Of a stretch of 35,323 bases of DNA, positions 25,480-34,331 are shown one piece after another. This DNA is from Parafilimonas sp. (GTDB lineage: Bacteria > Bacteroidota > Bacteroidia > Chitinophagales > Chitinophagaceae): contig JAFMEZ010000022.1 of assembly GCA_017856455.1 (NCBI GenBank), positions 1-35,323 on the forward strand, written 5' to 3'. How positions within the stretch are numbered: position 1 is the first letter of the stretch; every line of letters starts with the position of its first letter. Made by a program: the position numbers and the translations under genes. Under the pieces are notes generated by a model. The model made no database searches. It was given only the letters and a program-made list of their open reading frames with translations, and was not told the origin of the DNA.

Positions 25480-26208
25480 TTAAAATTTCGAATCTATAAA
25501 GTAAGGCAACATTTTTCTCCAGGTTGGCCAATCATGATGAATATCATGGGCCCAGATTTCAAGATCATGCGGAATTGATTTGTTATGCAATACTCCCGAA
25601 AATCTCCTGTTTGCCTCTGGATCTTCATGTGATCCACTCCCCGAAGCTATGATCATTTTGCCACTTCTTATTTTTTCAAGTGTTTCATGATCTGTTAAAT
25701 TGGGTATATAGTGAATGGGTGAGTTAAAATAAACCTGATCATCATAGTATCCATCTGAATATTCCATTAAATCATATACACCACTCATGGCAATGACACC
25801 TTTGAATAAATCCGGTCTTTTTAAAAAAACATTCATTGCATGAAGTGCTCCAAAGGAAGCGCCAGTAGTTATGATGGATGTCTCATTTGAGGTGAAATTT
25901 TGTATAAATGGAACTACTTCTTTAAAGATATATTCGTTGAATTGATTTTGCCTGATGGCTTTATGGGCTCCTTCCATTTGTTTATTCATCCAACTCTCAG
26001 TGTTAATGCTGTTAATGGAAAACACTTTTATTTTTCCTGCATCAATCATCGGAGCTAAGTGATGAATCAATTCAAATCTTTCATACTCAAGAAAATCAGC
26101 TGCTGCTGTGGGGATCATCAATAAGGCAAATCCGTAGTGACCATAAACTGCTATGGGCATTTCTTTTTGTAAAGCAGGACTATACCATTGATGAATTTCT
26201 CTAACCAT
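25480..26208 (-). CDS. Alpha/beta-hydrolase esterase (putative esterase family)
   Basis: A 242-residue cytosolic-type alpha/beta hydrolase related to the esterase D/antigen 85-type family. The nucleophile elbow is G116-A-S118-F-G120 (TTGASFGALHAM). The catalytic histidine is likely in the C-terminal HDIHHDWPTWRKML segment. No signal peptide is seen. Its ATG shares one base with the stop of the propeller-azurin gene (TAATG), which implies translational coupling; polA starts two bases after it ends. It could remove acyl groups from the sugar substrate of the neighbouring module, but this is inferred from position only. Confidence 0.85.
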   Translation of the reverse strand: MVREIHQWYSPALQKEMPIAVYGHYGFALLMIPTAAADFLEYERFELIHHLAPMIDAGKIKVFSINSINTESWMNKQMEGAHKAIRQNQFNEYIFKEVVPFIQNFTSNETSIITTGASFGALHAMNVFLKRPDLFKGVIAMSGVYDLMEYSDGYYDDQVYFNSPIHYIPNLTDHETLEKIRSGKMIIASGSGSHEDPEANRRFSGVLHNKSIPHDLEIWAHDIHHDWPTWRKMLPYFIDSKF

Positions 26209-28193
26209 TATGGCACAACTTTAATGATTCCTCTCATCACCGATGCATGACCTGGGAATGTGCAAACAAAGGTGTACTCACCCGGAGTAGTGGGTGCTAT
26301 GAAATAAATAGACTCACTTGTTTCCGGTTGAAGCAGTGCTGTATGATAAAGTACTTTTGAAGAATTAGGAACATAATTCATTTCTGAACCTTTTAATCCG
26401 AGCTTTAAAGCTTGTGATGCAACGTCATCCGCTGCACCTGGTGCTACGATCACAACATTGTGCGTCATGTCATCATTATTATTGAAGATCAACCTTACTT
26501 TAGAACCAGCTTTCACTTCAAAATTGGTAACATCATATTTCAGTCCAGGTTTTGTTCCCAGTTTTAACACTCTATCTGGCTGCGTCCAATCTGCTGGCAT
26601 ACTTGTCTGCCTTTTTTTCGTAGCAACCGTTTTACCTGATGCAGCAGGCTTCATATCATGATGCATCCCAGCATGCATATTTATTTTTTCAGTTGATTTT
26701 AAAGTTGTTTTATCTCCTTCAGGGATATTGTTCAACGTATAATATGCGAAGTCATGTAAAAGTGATTTCTGATCTGTTGATTCTAAGTTTGCAATCCTGA
26801 TCTCATGGATATATCCAGGTATCAAGCTGTCCAAAACGAGTTTTACTTTTCTTCCATCATCAGAAGGTACGATTCCAATAATTTTTCTTGGACGATTGTT
26901 GATAATAGGACTGCCGTATTGATGATGGTATTTATATATAAAACTGTTGACAGTATAATTTTTTACATCTTTCAGTTTCGATGTATTTACGGGTAAAGTG
27001 AATTCTACTTCAAATCCATCAGGAAGTGCATGAATATTTTTCATTTCAAATGGAGTTTCTCCATTCCATACCAATCGCTGTAGTGCATACTCAGCCTTTC
27101 CTGTGCTTGCCCATCCTCTGCTTGTCATTCCACCAAAAATAGAACCGTCAATACCCCAACGTAATCTAACGAGTCCAGATGCAAACCCTTCGTAAAAAGG
27201 ATAACATGCACCTTGGTATTTCCCATTTACTTTTTCAAGTGACATTCTCATAATTTTTGAATGTCCTTGATCTGCAACAAAATATTGTCCATTAAAAGGA
27301 CCGAACGCGCCGTTTGTTTGATCTTCAATTATATCTGCAGTTGAAATTCCCATGATGGTATGCGGAAACCAAACAGCAGGAAGTTTTAGAGCCTTGATTG
27401 TTTTTGCAGCTTCATGCATCGGCTGACCATTATCAACAACTTTTAAATCTTCTTTAGTCAACTTCAATGGAGATTCAGGTTCTTTTGTCCAATTGAGTCC
27501 ACCTGCATTTCCAGCAAAATCACCCTTTTCCAAATGTGTAACTCTTCCACTCCCAACCCAGTCACCTTGATTCTCTGCATAGAAAACATCATTGTTGCTA
27601 TTTACTGTAAATCCGGCTGGGGATCTCAATCCAGTTGCAATAGGTTCTTGCGTACCATCATTTTTTATTTTAAGTAACCAGCCATGCCATTTGCCTAAAC
27701 CATCACCATATCCAACCCAAGCAACGTTTAGTGTAACAAACATATCTCCATTCTTATCAAATACAGGTCCGTATGCATATTCATGATAGTTGCCACTCAG
27801 TTGAAACAGAGTAATTGGCGTATAACTATCTGCTATGCCATCGCCGTTTTTATCTTCAATCTTGGTTAATTCACCGCGTTGAGTACAATAGAATGCCCCA
27901 TCTCTGTATGCCAAGCCCAGTACTTCGTGTAGGCCAGAAGCAAATCTGCTAAAATGTGGTTGTCCGTTTCCGTATGCATTTTGAATGATCCAGATTTCAC
28001 CTCTTCTTGTTGATGCAGCAATTCTTCCGTCTGGCATTACAGCAATACCGCCAACTTCCAATTTTACATTATCGGGAATGGCGACAGTTTTTAATGCGTA
28101 AAAATCTTTCTCTGATTGTACTACATTTTTTTGGGCATTTGCAATGCAAAAAACCGTTGAAAAAAATGATGCTAGAAGTATTTTATTGAACAT
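26208..28193 (-). CDS. Exported beta-propeller fused to azurin-type copper domain
   Basis: A 661-residue exported protein. A signal peptide (cleavage near ANA-Q21) is followed by a beta-propeller resembling sorbosone/glucose dehydrogenase and related Bacteroidota and Planctomycetes proteins (GGIAVMPDGRIAASTRRGEIW; HEVLGLAYRDG; GLRSPAGFTVNSNNDVFYAEN; YFVADQGHSKIMRMS). A middle beta domain leads to a Met/His-rich linker (506-514, MHAGMHHDM). The C-terminal cupredoxin has all type-1 copper ligands of azurin/auracyanin: H578 (THNVVIV), C644, H649 and M653 (CTFPGHASVM). The likely role is periplasmic or extracellular sugar oxidation with electrons passed to copper. No haem motif is present. The gene is translationally coupled to the esterase and follows the DUF1080-PA14 gene by 29 nt. 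Confidence 0.9.
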   Translation of the reverse strand: MFNKILLASFFSTVFCIANAQKNVVQSEKDFYALKTVAIPDNVKLEVGGIAVMPDGRIAASTRRGEIWIIQNAYGNGQPHFSRFASGLHEVLGLAYRDGAFYCTQRGELTKIEDKNGDGIADSYTPITLFQLSGNYHEYAYGPVFDKNGDMFVTLNVAWVGYGDGLGKWHGWLLKIKNDGTQEPIATGLRSPAGFTVNSNNDVFYAENQGDWVGSGRVTHLEKGDFAGNAGGLNWTKEPESPLKLTKEDLKVVDNGQPMHEAAKTIKALKLPAVWFPHTIMGISTADIIEDQTNGAFGPFNGQYFVADQGHSKIMRMSLEKVNGKYQGACYPFYEGFASGLVRLRWGIDGSIFGGMTSRGWASTGKAEYALQRLVWNGETPFEMKNIHALPDGFEVEFTLPVNTSKLKDVKNYTVNSFIYKYHHQYGSPIINNRPRKIIGIVPSDDGRKVKLVLDSLIPGYIHEIRIANLESTDQKSLLHDFAYYTLNNIPEGDKTTLKSTEKINMHAGMHHDMKPAASGKTVATKKRQTSMPADWTQPDRVLKLGTKPGLKYDVTNFEVKAGSKVRLIFNNNDDMTHNVVIVAPGAADDVASQALKLGLKGSEMNYVPNSSKVLYHTALLQPETSESIYFIAPTTPGEYTFVCTFPGHASVMRGIIKVVP

Positions 28194-28222
28194 ATAGATG
28201 TTTTCTTTTTATATAAATATGT

Positions 28223-30037
28223 TTACCAAATCAATTGATATTGAATTTTTTCTTTTGCAGATAAAATCAGCACGCGCTGACCTAGATAAGTTTCAATATT
28301 GGGTAAAACACTTGTACCAACTTGGATGAAATATTTTTGATCGTCAATCGCATATACACCATTCCCTAACGGAGTAATGTTTGAACCTTGTGCAATTCGG
28401 ATCAATGTTTTTTCTTTGCCATCTCCCTCAACCTGAATTGTTCTGCTCAACCCTCTTCCATTTTCATTTGGCGTAATCTGATCTTCAATTTTCAAATTTT
28501 TATAATTGTATTTGAATGTAGGATGTCCTTTTCCTGAAATATCATATCCCTTGTATTGATAAGCTGCAATAGAATCTTTCGTTGCAGTTCTTTCATAAAC
28601 AGGACAATTTCCAACAAGATCAATTGATGCACCTAAAGGTGAAGCTGTTTGTGGTTCACCTCTCTCGTACCACATGTCAGTTGCATTTAGAAAATTTCCT
28701 TTCCATATTTTCAACATTGCACCTTGCAATAAATCATATGCATAATGCAATTGTGTAGGGTCTCCTACTGATAATACATGTGTTAATTTTTTATTGTTAT
28801 GATACATGAAGGATCTGATGATTTCAGGATTCCCGATTGCCTTAACCTCTACCAATGGTGCAGGAGTTCTATCAGGCATTGATGCTGGAGCATGAAGTGC
28901 AACTGCCCTACTGTTGGGCTTTTCGACATACAAAGAAAATCCAGGAGGTGCCCAGTTTACGTCTTTGCTGATCCAAATTTTAAATTGATGTGAACCTGCA
29001 TCCAAGTCAATGTTGCCTGTTAATGGATCTGCGCCTATCCAAGTCCAGTTTGGCTCAATTACTTTTTTACCATCTATTTCCAGACTGCCATCTCCCGTAT
29101 GCAACATAGAGAAAGTATAAGTGTCTTTTGAAGGCACATTTATTTTTCCTTCAAATTGTAAATAGAACTGATCTCTTGCAGAAGCAAGTCTACCGTCTAA
29201 TGATTTTATTTTTCCAAAGCTTGTAGGTTTTGTTTTAGTGGCTTCATCTGGAGTTTTTGCAGATTTTTCAAAATAAGAATAGTTGATATCACTGAGTGTG
29301 ACATTTAATTCATCTTGAGGAGCGTATTTAAAATTTTTAAATGCAATCTGACCATGATCACCTTGAATCATCAATGGACCCATTGCCGTTTCATTTTCAA
29401 ATGCAGGTGATCTAGTTGGTCCGCTTACAATGATGTTTTCATGAATTGTAACACCATTCAAACGAACGTAATTGAATTTTGCGTTTGTAATTTTTTTTCC
29501 GCTTGCATCAAATCTTGGTGCCTGAAATGATATTTCCATATGCTGCCATAATCCTGGTGCAAGTCCAGCATTGGTAAGCGGCGCACTTCCTTCATAGCCT
29601 TTTTCATTTTTCCATCGTTCATAAATTCCACCAACATCACTGAATGTTGGAAGTTTTACACCCCAGCTATCATTGATTTGAACTTCATAACGGGATTGAA
29701 GATAAATGCCTGAGTTAGCACCTTTAGGGATCATGAAATCAAAATCAAGTACGATATCACCATGTTGCAGTTTAGTAGTCAGATGATGTCCTGGTTTATA
29801 TTTGATTGCATGAGAAAAATCATTGAAGAGAATTCCCTGTCCTCTTGCAATATTTAGAGAGGTGTCTGAGAAATTCGATTGAACTGCTCCGATGATTTTC
29901 CAGTTTGATGAAGGATTATCAAAACTTTCAAGAGAGCTTAATGAGAGCTCTTTGAATCTTGGTTTTACTTTTTGAGCATCAGCAGAAAATAAAATAAATA
30001 ATAACAGGAGTGAAAGACATGAAATTTTCAAGCGCAT
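28223..30037 (-). CDS. Exported DUF1080 - PA14 protein
   Basis: A 604-residue exported protein. ATG 30037 gives a good signal peptide (cleavage near ADA-Q22); the longer in-frame TTG at 30070 lies within a palindrome and is disfavoured. Residues about 45-255 are a DUF1080/3-keto-glycoside-hydrolase-type beta-sandwich (FDFMIPKGANSGIYLQSRYEVQ; LMIQGDHGQIAFKNFKY). Residues about 270-380 form a PA14-type carbohydrate-binding domain (FEGKINVPSKDTYTFSMLHTGDGSLEIDGKKV). The remaining about 215 residues (YAYDLLQGAMLKIWKGNFLNATDMW and onward) are a beta-rich region I cannot name with certainty. It is the first gene of the second oxidation module, 58 nt after uvrB. Confidence 0.88.
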   Translation of the reverse strand: MRLKISCLSLLLLFILFSADAQKVKPRFKELSLSSLESFDNPSSNWKIIGAVQSNFSDTSLNIARGQGILFNDFSHAIKYKPGHHLTTKLQHGDIVLDFDFMIPKGANSGIYLQSRYEVQINDSWGVKLPTFSDVGGIYERWKNEKGYEGSAPLTNAGLAPGLWQHMEISFQAPRFDASGKKITNAKFNYVRLNGVTIHENIIVSGPTRSPAFENETAMGPLMIQGDHGQIAFKNFKYAPQDELNVTLSDINYSYFEKSAKTPDEATKTKPTSFGKIKSLDGRLASARDQFYLQFEGKINVPSKDTYTFSMLHTGDGSLEIDGKKVIEPNWTWIGADPLTGNIDLDAGSHQFKIWISKDVNWAPPGFSLYVEKPNSRAVALHAPASMPDRTPAPLVEVKAIGNPEIIRSFMYHNNKKLTHVLSVGDPTQLHYAYDLLQGAMLKIWKGNFLNATDMWYERGEPQTASPLGASIDLVGNCPVYERTATKDSIAAYQYKGYDISGKGHPTFKYNYKNLKIEDQITPNENGRGLSRTIQVEGDGKEKTLIRIAQGSNITPLGNGVYAIDDQKYFIQVGTSVLPNIETYLGQRVLILSAKEKIQYQLIW

Positions 30038-30043
30038 GTTGAA

Positions 30044-30073
30044 GAATTGAGTATATGTGAATTTACTCAATTC
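30044..30073. repeat. Perfect 10-bp inverted repeat before the DUF1080-PA14 gene
   Basis: GAATTGAGTA (30044-30053) and TACTCAATTC (30064-30073) pair perfectly around a 10-base spacer and end six bases before ATG 30037. There is no T-run after it on the - strand, so it is not a standard terminator. It could be an operator or an mRNA hairpin affecting translation. Confidence 0.6.
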
Positions 30074-30095
30074 GTGTATTATTTCGAGCTGAATC

Positions 30096-32141
30096 TTAGG
30101 ATCCTTTTTTCATTTCGTCGAGCTTATGTTTTGCTTCAAACATCAGGTCGCGCAATCTTGCAGCTTCCATGAAATCAAGGTCTTTTGCTGCTTTTTCCAT
30201 TGATTTTTTGAGTTTGGTAACATGTTTTTCCATTTGGGGGATGGTAGTATAACTGCCTTGCTCTTCTGCCACCATATCACTGAGGTATTTTTCTCCTACA
30301 GATGCCAATGCATTTTTTTCATCATAACCTTTGATATCCAATACTGAGGTTTGAGCCATTACCTGTTCTATGCTCTTGCTTACCGTCATTGGAGTAATGC
30401 CATGTTCGCTATTGTAATCAATTTGTTTTTTTCTTCTTCTCTCTGTTTCATCAATTGTTTTTTGAATGCTGCCGGTGATTTTATCTGCATAAAAAATTAC
30501 TCTGCCCTCAGCATTTCTTGCAGCCCTTCCCGCTGTTTGTGTCAATGATTTTTCATTTCTCAAAAAGCCCTCTTTATCAGCATCTAAAACCGCTACCAGA
30601 GAGACTTCTGGCAAATCGAGACCTTCTCTTAGCAGGTTCACTCCAACCAATACATCAATATCACCCAGTCTTAATTGTCTTAAAATTTCAACCCTTTCTA
30701 ATGTATCAACTTCAGAGTGAATGTATTTTGATTTGATATGTATGCGTTTCAAATATTTATCCATCTCCTCAGCCATTTTTTTGGTGAGGGTTGTAACCAA
30801 AACGCGATCACCCTTCTTAACCGTTTTATCTATTTCATCCAGTAGATCATCAACTTGATGATGACTTGGTCTGATTTCAATGGGAGGGTCTAGGAGGCCA
30901 GTCGGACGAACAACTTGTTCGACGACAACACCTTCTGTTTTATTGAGTTCATACTCTCCAGGCGTTGCAGATACAAATACCGCCTGGTTGATCATTTGTT
31001 CGAATTCATTGAAGTTAAGTGGACGGTTATCCAGGGCTGCAGGGAGACGAAATCCATAATCGACCAAAACCAACTTTCTGCTTCTGTCTCCACCATACAT
31101 TCCACTGACTTGAGGGATGGTTTGATGACTCTCATCAATAAAGCAGAGATAATCTTTTGGAAAATAATCCAATAAACAGAATGGTCTTGTGCCGGGTAAC
31201 CTTCTGTCGAAGAACCGTGAATAGTTTTCGATGCCACTGCAATAGCCCAGTTCTTTGATCATTTCAATATCAAAGTTTACACGTTCACTCAAACGTTGTG
31301 CTTCTATCAGTTTTCCAGTTTCTTTAAAATATTGGACTTGTTTGTTCAGTTCATCCAGTATTTCTGAAATCACCTGATTAATGATTTCTTTTGGTGCGAG
31401 GTATAGATTTGCCGGGAAGATAGCAGCATGTTGGAGACTGCCTATTCTTTTACCAGTTGAAATTTCAAGCGTTTCAATACTTTCAATTTCATCCCCAAAA
31501 AATGTAATGCGGTATCCAATATCCAGGTATGGAAGATTAATATCAACTGTATCTCCCTTTACCCTAAATGTTCCACGCTTAAAATCCAGTTGTGTCCTTT
31601 GATACAGCGAGTTTACAAGTGCATGAAGAAATCCTTGTCTGCTGATAATTTGTCCCTGATGAATCCGTACAATTCCATTTTCAAATTCAGTGGGATTTCC
31701 CATTCCATAAATGCAACTCACAGATGCCACAACAATGATATCTCTTCTTCCACTCAATAATTCTGAAGTAGCATGCAATCGAAGCTTATCCAGTTCCTCA
31801 TTGATGGAAAGATCTTTTTCAATATACGTATCGCTAACAGGCATGTATGCCTCTGGTTGATAATAGTCGTAATATGATACAAAATATCCAACAGCGTTGT
31901 TCGGGAAAAACTGTTTGAACTCTCCGTATAGCTGTGCAACAAGTGTTTTGTTGTGGGTGAGAATCAGTGTGGGTTTTTGGACCTGTTGAATCACATTCGC
32001 CATGGTGAATGTTTTTCCAGATCCTGTAACACCTAATAAAGTTTGATAACGTTCTCCAAGCTGAATGCCTTCCACCAGTTGACGAATGGCTTCTGGCTGA
32101 TCACCAGCAGGTTGATAAGGAGCATGCAACTCAAAGGGCAT
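30096..32141 (-). CDS. uvrB: UvrABC excision nuclease subunit B
   Basis: A full-length 681-residue UvrB, the damage-verification helicase of nucleotide excision repair. The Walker A motif is GVTGSGKT (37-44). The beta-hairpin region YYDYYQPEAYMP, the DEAD-like FIDESH, QTAGRAARN (helicase motif VI), and the C-terminal UVR domain (KSMEKAAKDLDFMEAARLRD) are all present. It lies 19 nt after the amidase, with which it is probably co-transcribed. Confidence 0.98.
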   Translation of the reverse strand: MPFELHAPYQPAGDQPEAIRQLVEGIQLGERYQTLLGVTGSGKTFTMANVIQQVQKPTLILTHNKTLVAQLYGEFKQFFPNNAVGYFVSYYDYYQPEAYMPVSDTYIEKDLSINEELDKLRLHATSELLSGRRDIIVVASVSCIYGMGNPTEFENGIVRIHQGQIISRQGFLHALVNSLYQRTQLDFKRGTFRVKGDTVDINLPYLDIGYRITFFGDEIESIETLEISTGKRIGSLQHAAIFPANLYLAPKEIINQVISEILDELNKQVQYFKETGKLIEAQRLSERVNFDIEMIKELGYCSGIENYSRFFDRRLPGTRPFCLLDYFPKDYLCFIDESHQTIPQVSGMYGGDRSRKLVLVDYGFRLPAALDNRPLNFNEFEQMINQAVFVSATPGEYELNKTEGVVVEQVVRPTGLLDPPIEIRPSHHQVDDLLDEIDKTVKKGDRVLVTTLTKKMAEEMDKYLKRIHIKSKYIHSEVDTLERVEILRQLRLGDIDVLVGVNLLREGLDLPEVSLVAVLDADKEGFLRNEKSLTQTAGRAARNAEGRVIFYADKITGSIQKTIDETERRRKKQIDYNSEHGITPMTVSKSIEQVMAQTSVLDIKGYDEKNALASVGEKYLSDMVAEEQGSYTTIPQMEKHVTKLKKSMEKAAKDLDFMEAARLRDLMFEAKHKLDEMKKGS

Positions 32142-32160
32142 TCTCCAAAATTAAATCATA

Positions 32161-33789
32161 TCATTTGAATCGTTCAGGATGTATTTCATCAAATGATGTA
32201 ATGGACTGAAAATATTTTCCAAATGACAGCAATTCTTCTTCTTTGAAGAGATTAGCAAGAAAGGTTATGCTGTTGGGCGTGCCCTGTTTATTCAATCCTG
32301 TTGGAAGACAAAGTGCTGGATGTCCGGTTAAATTGGTTATTGCAAGTTGTTTGCCTCCGAAGCTTGGTGTAATCACAACATCAAAATTTTTCATGGCTTG
32401 ATTTGTCTTTTCCATGAGGATTGATCGGTGGCGCATGGTATTGATATATTCTACTGCTGGAATAGTTCTCGATTGTCTGAAGTAATTGGGCCAATCATTT
32501 TTGGTTTGTCTGGTCATTTGATCATCAATATTTAATCTGGTAAACGCATCAAATGCAGCAGCAGCTTCTGCTCCGATCACGAAGCCAATCATATCAAACT
32601 GATACGTTTCAGAATCTGGAAAATTCATAGGGTGAATTTCAACGCCAGCAGATTGCAATGCTTTTAAAACTGTCCACTCTTGTGCAGTGGAATCAAGTTT
32701 GTCAAAAATATTTTTTGCATATGCAATGCGAAGTTTCTTTACATCTTGAAGTGGGTTATAGTTGAATGCTGCATTAACTGCGCTTGCATCTTTGTTATCA
32801 GTACCGTGAATAAAACTGAAAACAGTTGCAGCATCTTCAGCGGATCTGCAAATAGGCCCGACCTTATCTAAGCTCCAACTAAGGGTCATTGCTCCTGAGC
32901 GACTGATGCTTCCAAACGTTGGTCGTAATCCGGTAGCGCCACATGTATGACTTGGTGAAACAATTGATCCGTGTGTTTCTGTCCCTATTGCAAATGGAAC
33001 GAGTCCTGCTACCGTTGCAGAAGCAGATCCTGCAGATGAGCCACTGGAGCCTCTTTCAAGGTTCCATGGATTTTTTGTTCTACCCCCAAACCAATAGTCA
33101 CCCATTGCAAGGGCACCCAGAGTAAACTTAGCAACAAGCACTGCTCCCGCCTGTTTCAATCTTGCATATACATAAGCATCTTCTTCAATGACTTGATCTT
33201 TATATGGAGCAGCGCCCCAAGTTGTTTTGGTACCTTTTACAGCAAACAAATCTTTGAGTCCGTATGGAATTCCTTGTAGTGGTCCACGATCAATTCCTTT
33301 TTTGAAATCTTCATCAGCCTGATTTGCTTGTTGCATTGCGATCTCCTCCGTAATGCTTACAACGCACTGCAGTGTATCGCCATATTTTTTTATTCTGTTG
33401 ATGAAGAATGATGTTAGTTCTTTTGATGTGATTAGTTTTTTTCTCAACAGCGAACCAAGTTGTTGGATGGAGTAAAATGCCAAGTCATTTTTATTGAAAG
33501 GCAATTGAATGTTTTTATTGTATTGCCAATTGATTTTTTGTTGGGTGGCATTATCTGGTTGTAATTTTTGTGACATGCTCATTCCAACACTATTGTTCAA
33601 TGGCAATAAATGCATTTTGCTGTATTCTATCAGGTTATCCTTTAGATCAGGAATCATCATTTCAATTTCTTTGTCATTGAATTTCAAATCCATCAATGTG
33701 CTCACCTGTTGCACAGTTGATTTTGAAATGCTGTCTTGTGCATAAATAGAATGACCAATCAATAGTAAGGCAGTAAAAACGTATTTCAT
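32161..33789 (-). CDS. Exported amidase-signature family protein
   Basis: A 542-residue exported hydrolase of the amidase signature family. After a signal peptide (cleavage near YAQ18) comes a roughly 80-residue extension without a recognised domain. The amidase domain then starts near residue 105. The catalytic triad is visible: K179 (PYGLKDLFAVKG), the cis-serine in RGSSGSSAGSASA (S248/S249) and the nucleophile S275 (GTETHGSIVSPS). The family hydrolyses amide bonds in diverse substrates, and the substrate here is unknown. It starts four bases after mgsA and is followed by uvrB. Confidence 0.9.
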   Translation of the reverse strand: MKYVFTALLLIGHSIYAQDSISKSTVQQVSTLMDLKFNDKEIEMMIPDLKDNLIEYSKMHLLPLNNSVGMSMSQKLQPDNATQQKINWQYNKNIQLPFNKNDLAFYSIQQLGSLLRKKLITSKELTSFFINRIKKYGDTLQCVVSITEEIAMQQANQADEDFKKGIDRGPLQGIPYGLKDLFAVKGTKTTWGAAPYKDQVIEEDAYVYARLKQAGAVLVAKFTLGALAMGDYWFGGRTKNPWNLERGSSGSSAGSASATVAGLVPFAIGTETHGSIVSPSHTCGATGLRPTFGSISRSGAMTLSWSLDKVGPICRSAEDAATVFSFIHGTDNKDASAVNAAFNYNPLQDVKKLRIAYAKNIFDKLDSTAQEWTVLKALQSAGVEIHPMNFPDSETYQFDMIGFVIGAEAAAAFDAFTRLNIDDQMTRQTKNDWPNYFRQSRTIPAVEYINTMRHRSILMEKTNQAMKNFDVVITPSFGGKQLAITNLTGHPALCLPTGLNKQGTPNSITFLANLFKEEELLSFGKYFQSITSFDEIHPERFK

Positions 33790-33793
33790 ATTA

Positions 33794-34249
33794 TTATTTA
33801 ACGTCGCGTTTCAAATAAGAAGAGTAATCTGGTATTGAGCAAGTATATTCTTCGAACATTAATGGTGAGGTAAGAATAAAATCAGCTGTTGCACGATCGC
33901 AGGCAAATGGAATATTCCAGGTTACTGCCAATCTCAGTAAGGCTTTGATATCTGGATCATGGGGTTGTGCTTCCATAGGGTCCCAAAAGAATATTAATGT
34001 ATCTACATTGCCTTCAGCAATCATAGCTCCAATCTGTTGGTCACCACCAAGTGGACCGCTCAATAATTTTTTTATTGATCGATCTAATGCTTCCTCCAGT
34101 AATTTTCCAGTTGTACCTGTTGCCAGAAGTTCATGCTTAGAAAGTGCAACTTTATTATAGACAGCCCAATCGATCAGTTCCTTTTTTTTATTGTCGTGTG
34201 CAACCAATGCGATTCGTTTTCTTTTATTGAGCGTCCTCTTTTTTTCCAT
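33794..34249 (-). CDS. mgsA: Methylglyoxal synthase
   Basis: A 151-residue enzyme converting dihydroxyacetone phosphate to methylglyoxal, a bypass that relieves phosphorylated-sugar stress. Catalytic and phosphate-binding residues correspond to those of E. coli MgsA: H18 (ALVAHD), D70 (GPLGGDQQIGAMI), H97 and D100 (QPHDPD). The TGTTGK phosphate loop is present. It has a short basic N-terminal extension. It lies just beyond the recA terminator and four bases before the amidase gene, probably heading the operon with amidase and uvrB. Confidence 0.96.
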   Translation of the reverse strand: MEKKRTLNKRKRIALVAHDNKKKELIDWAVYNKVALSKHELLATGTTGKLLEEALDRSIKKLLSGPLGGDQQIGAMIAEGNVDTLIFFWDPMEAQPHDPDIKALLRLAVTWNIPFACDRATADFILTSPLMFEEYTCSIPDYSSYLKRDVK

Positions 34250-34274
34250 CTTGGGTATTTAAGTAGGAAAGTTA

Positions 34275-34308
34275 ATAAAAAACCGCATCCTGATTAAGGG
34301 ATGCGGTT
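34275..34308 (-). terminator. Terminator of recA
   Basis: The stem AACCGCATCC (34281-34290) / GGATGCGGTT (34299-34308) is followed, read on the - strand, by six Ts (34277-34282 as As on +). It starts 23 nt after the recA stop. Confidence 0.88.
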
Positions 34309-34331
34309 AATATCAAAAACCCATCTGATAC

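Noticed and set aside
24956-25483. 175-codon open frame antisense to polA
   Set aside because: It overlaps the conserved 5' nuclease domain and has a Cys/Phe/Ile-rich sequence without any recognisable domain.
25478-25531. Longer start for PolA
   Set aside because: It overlaps the esterase coding end and adds residues not typical of PolA, which begins at MEKRLFLLDAFALIFRAYYAL.
30038-30070. Longer TTG start for the DUF1080-PA14 protein
   Set aside because: It falls within the palindrome and places polar residues before the signal peptide; ATG 30037 gives a normal one.
30044-30073. Palindrome as the uvrB terminator
   Set aside because: On the - strand it is followed by TTCAAC and not by a T-run, so an intrinsic terminator is unlikely.
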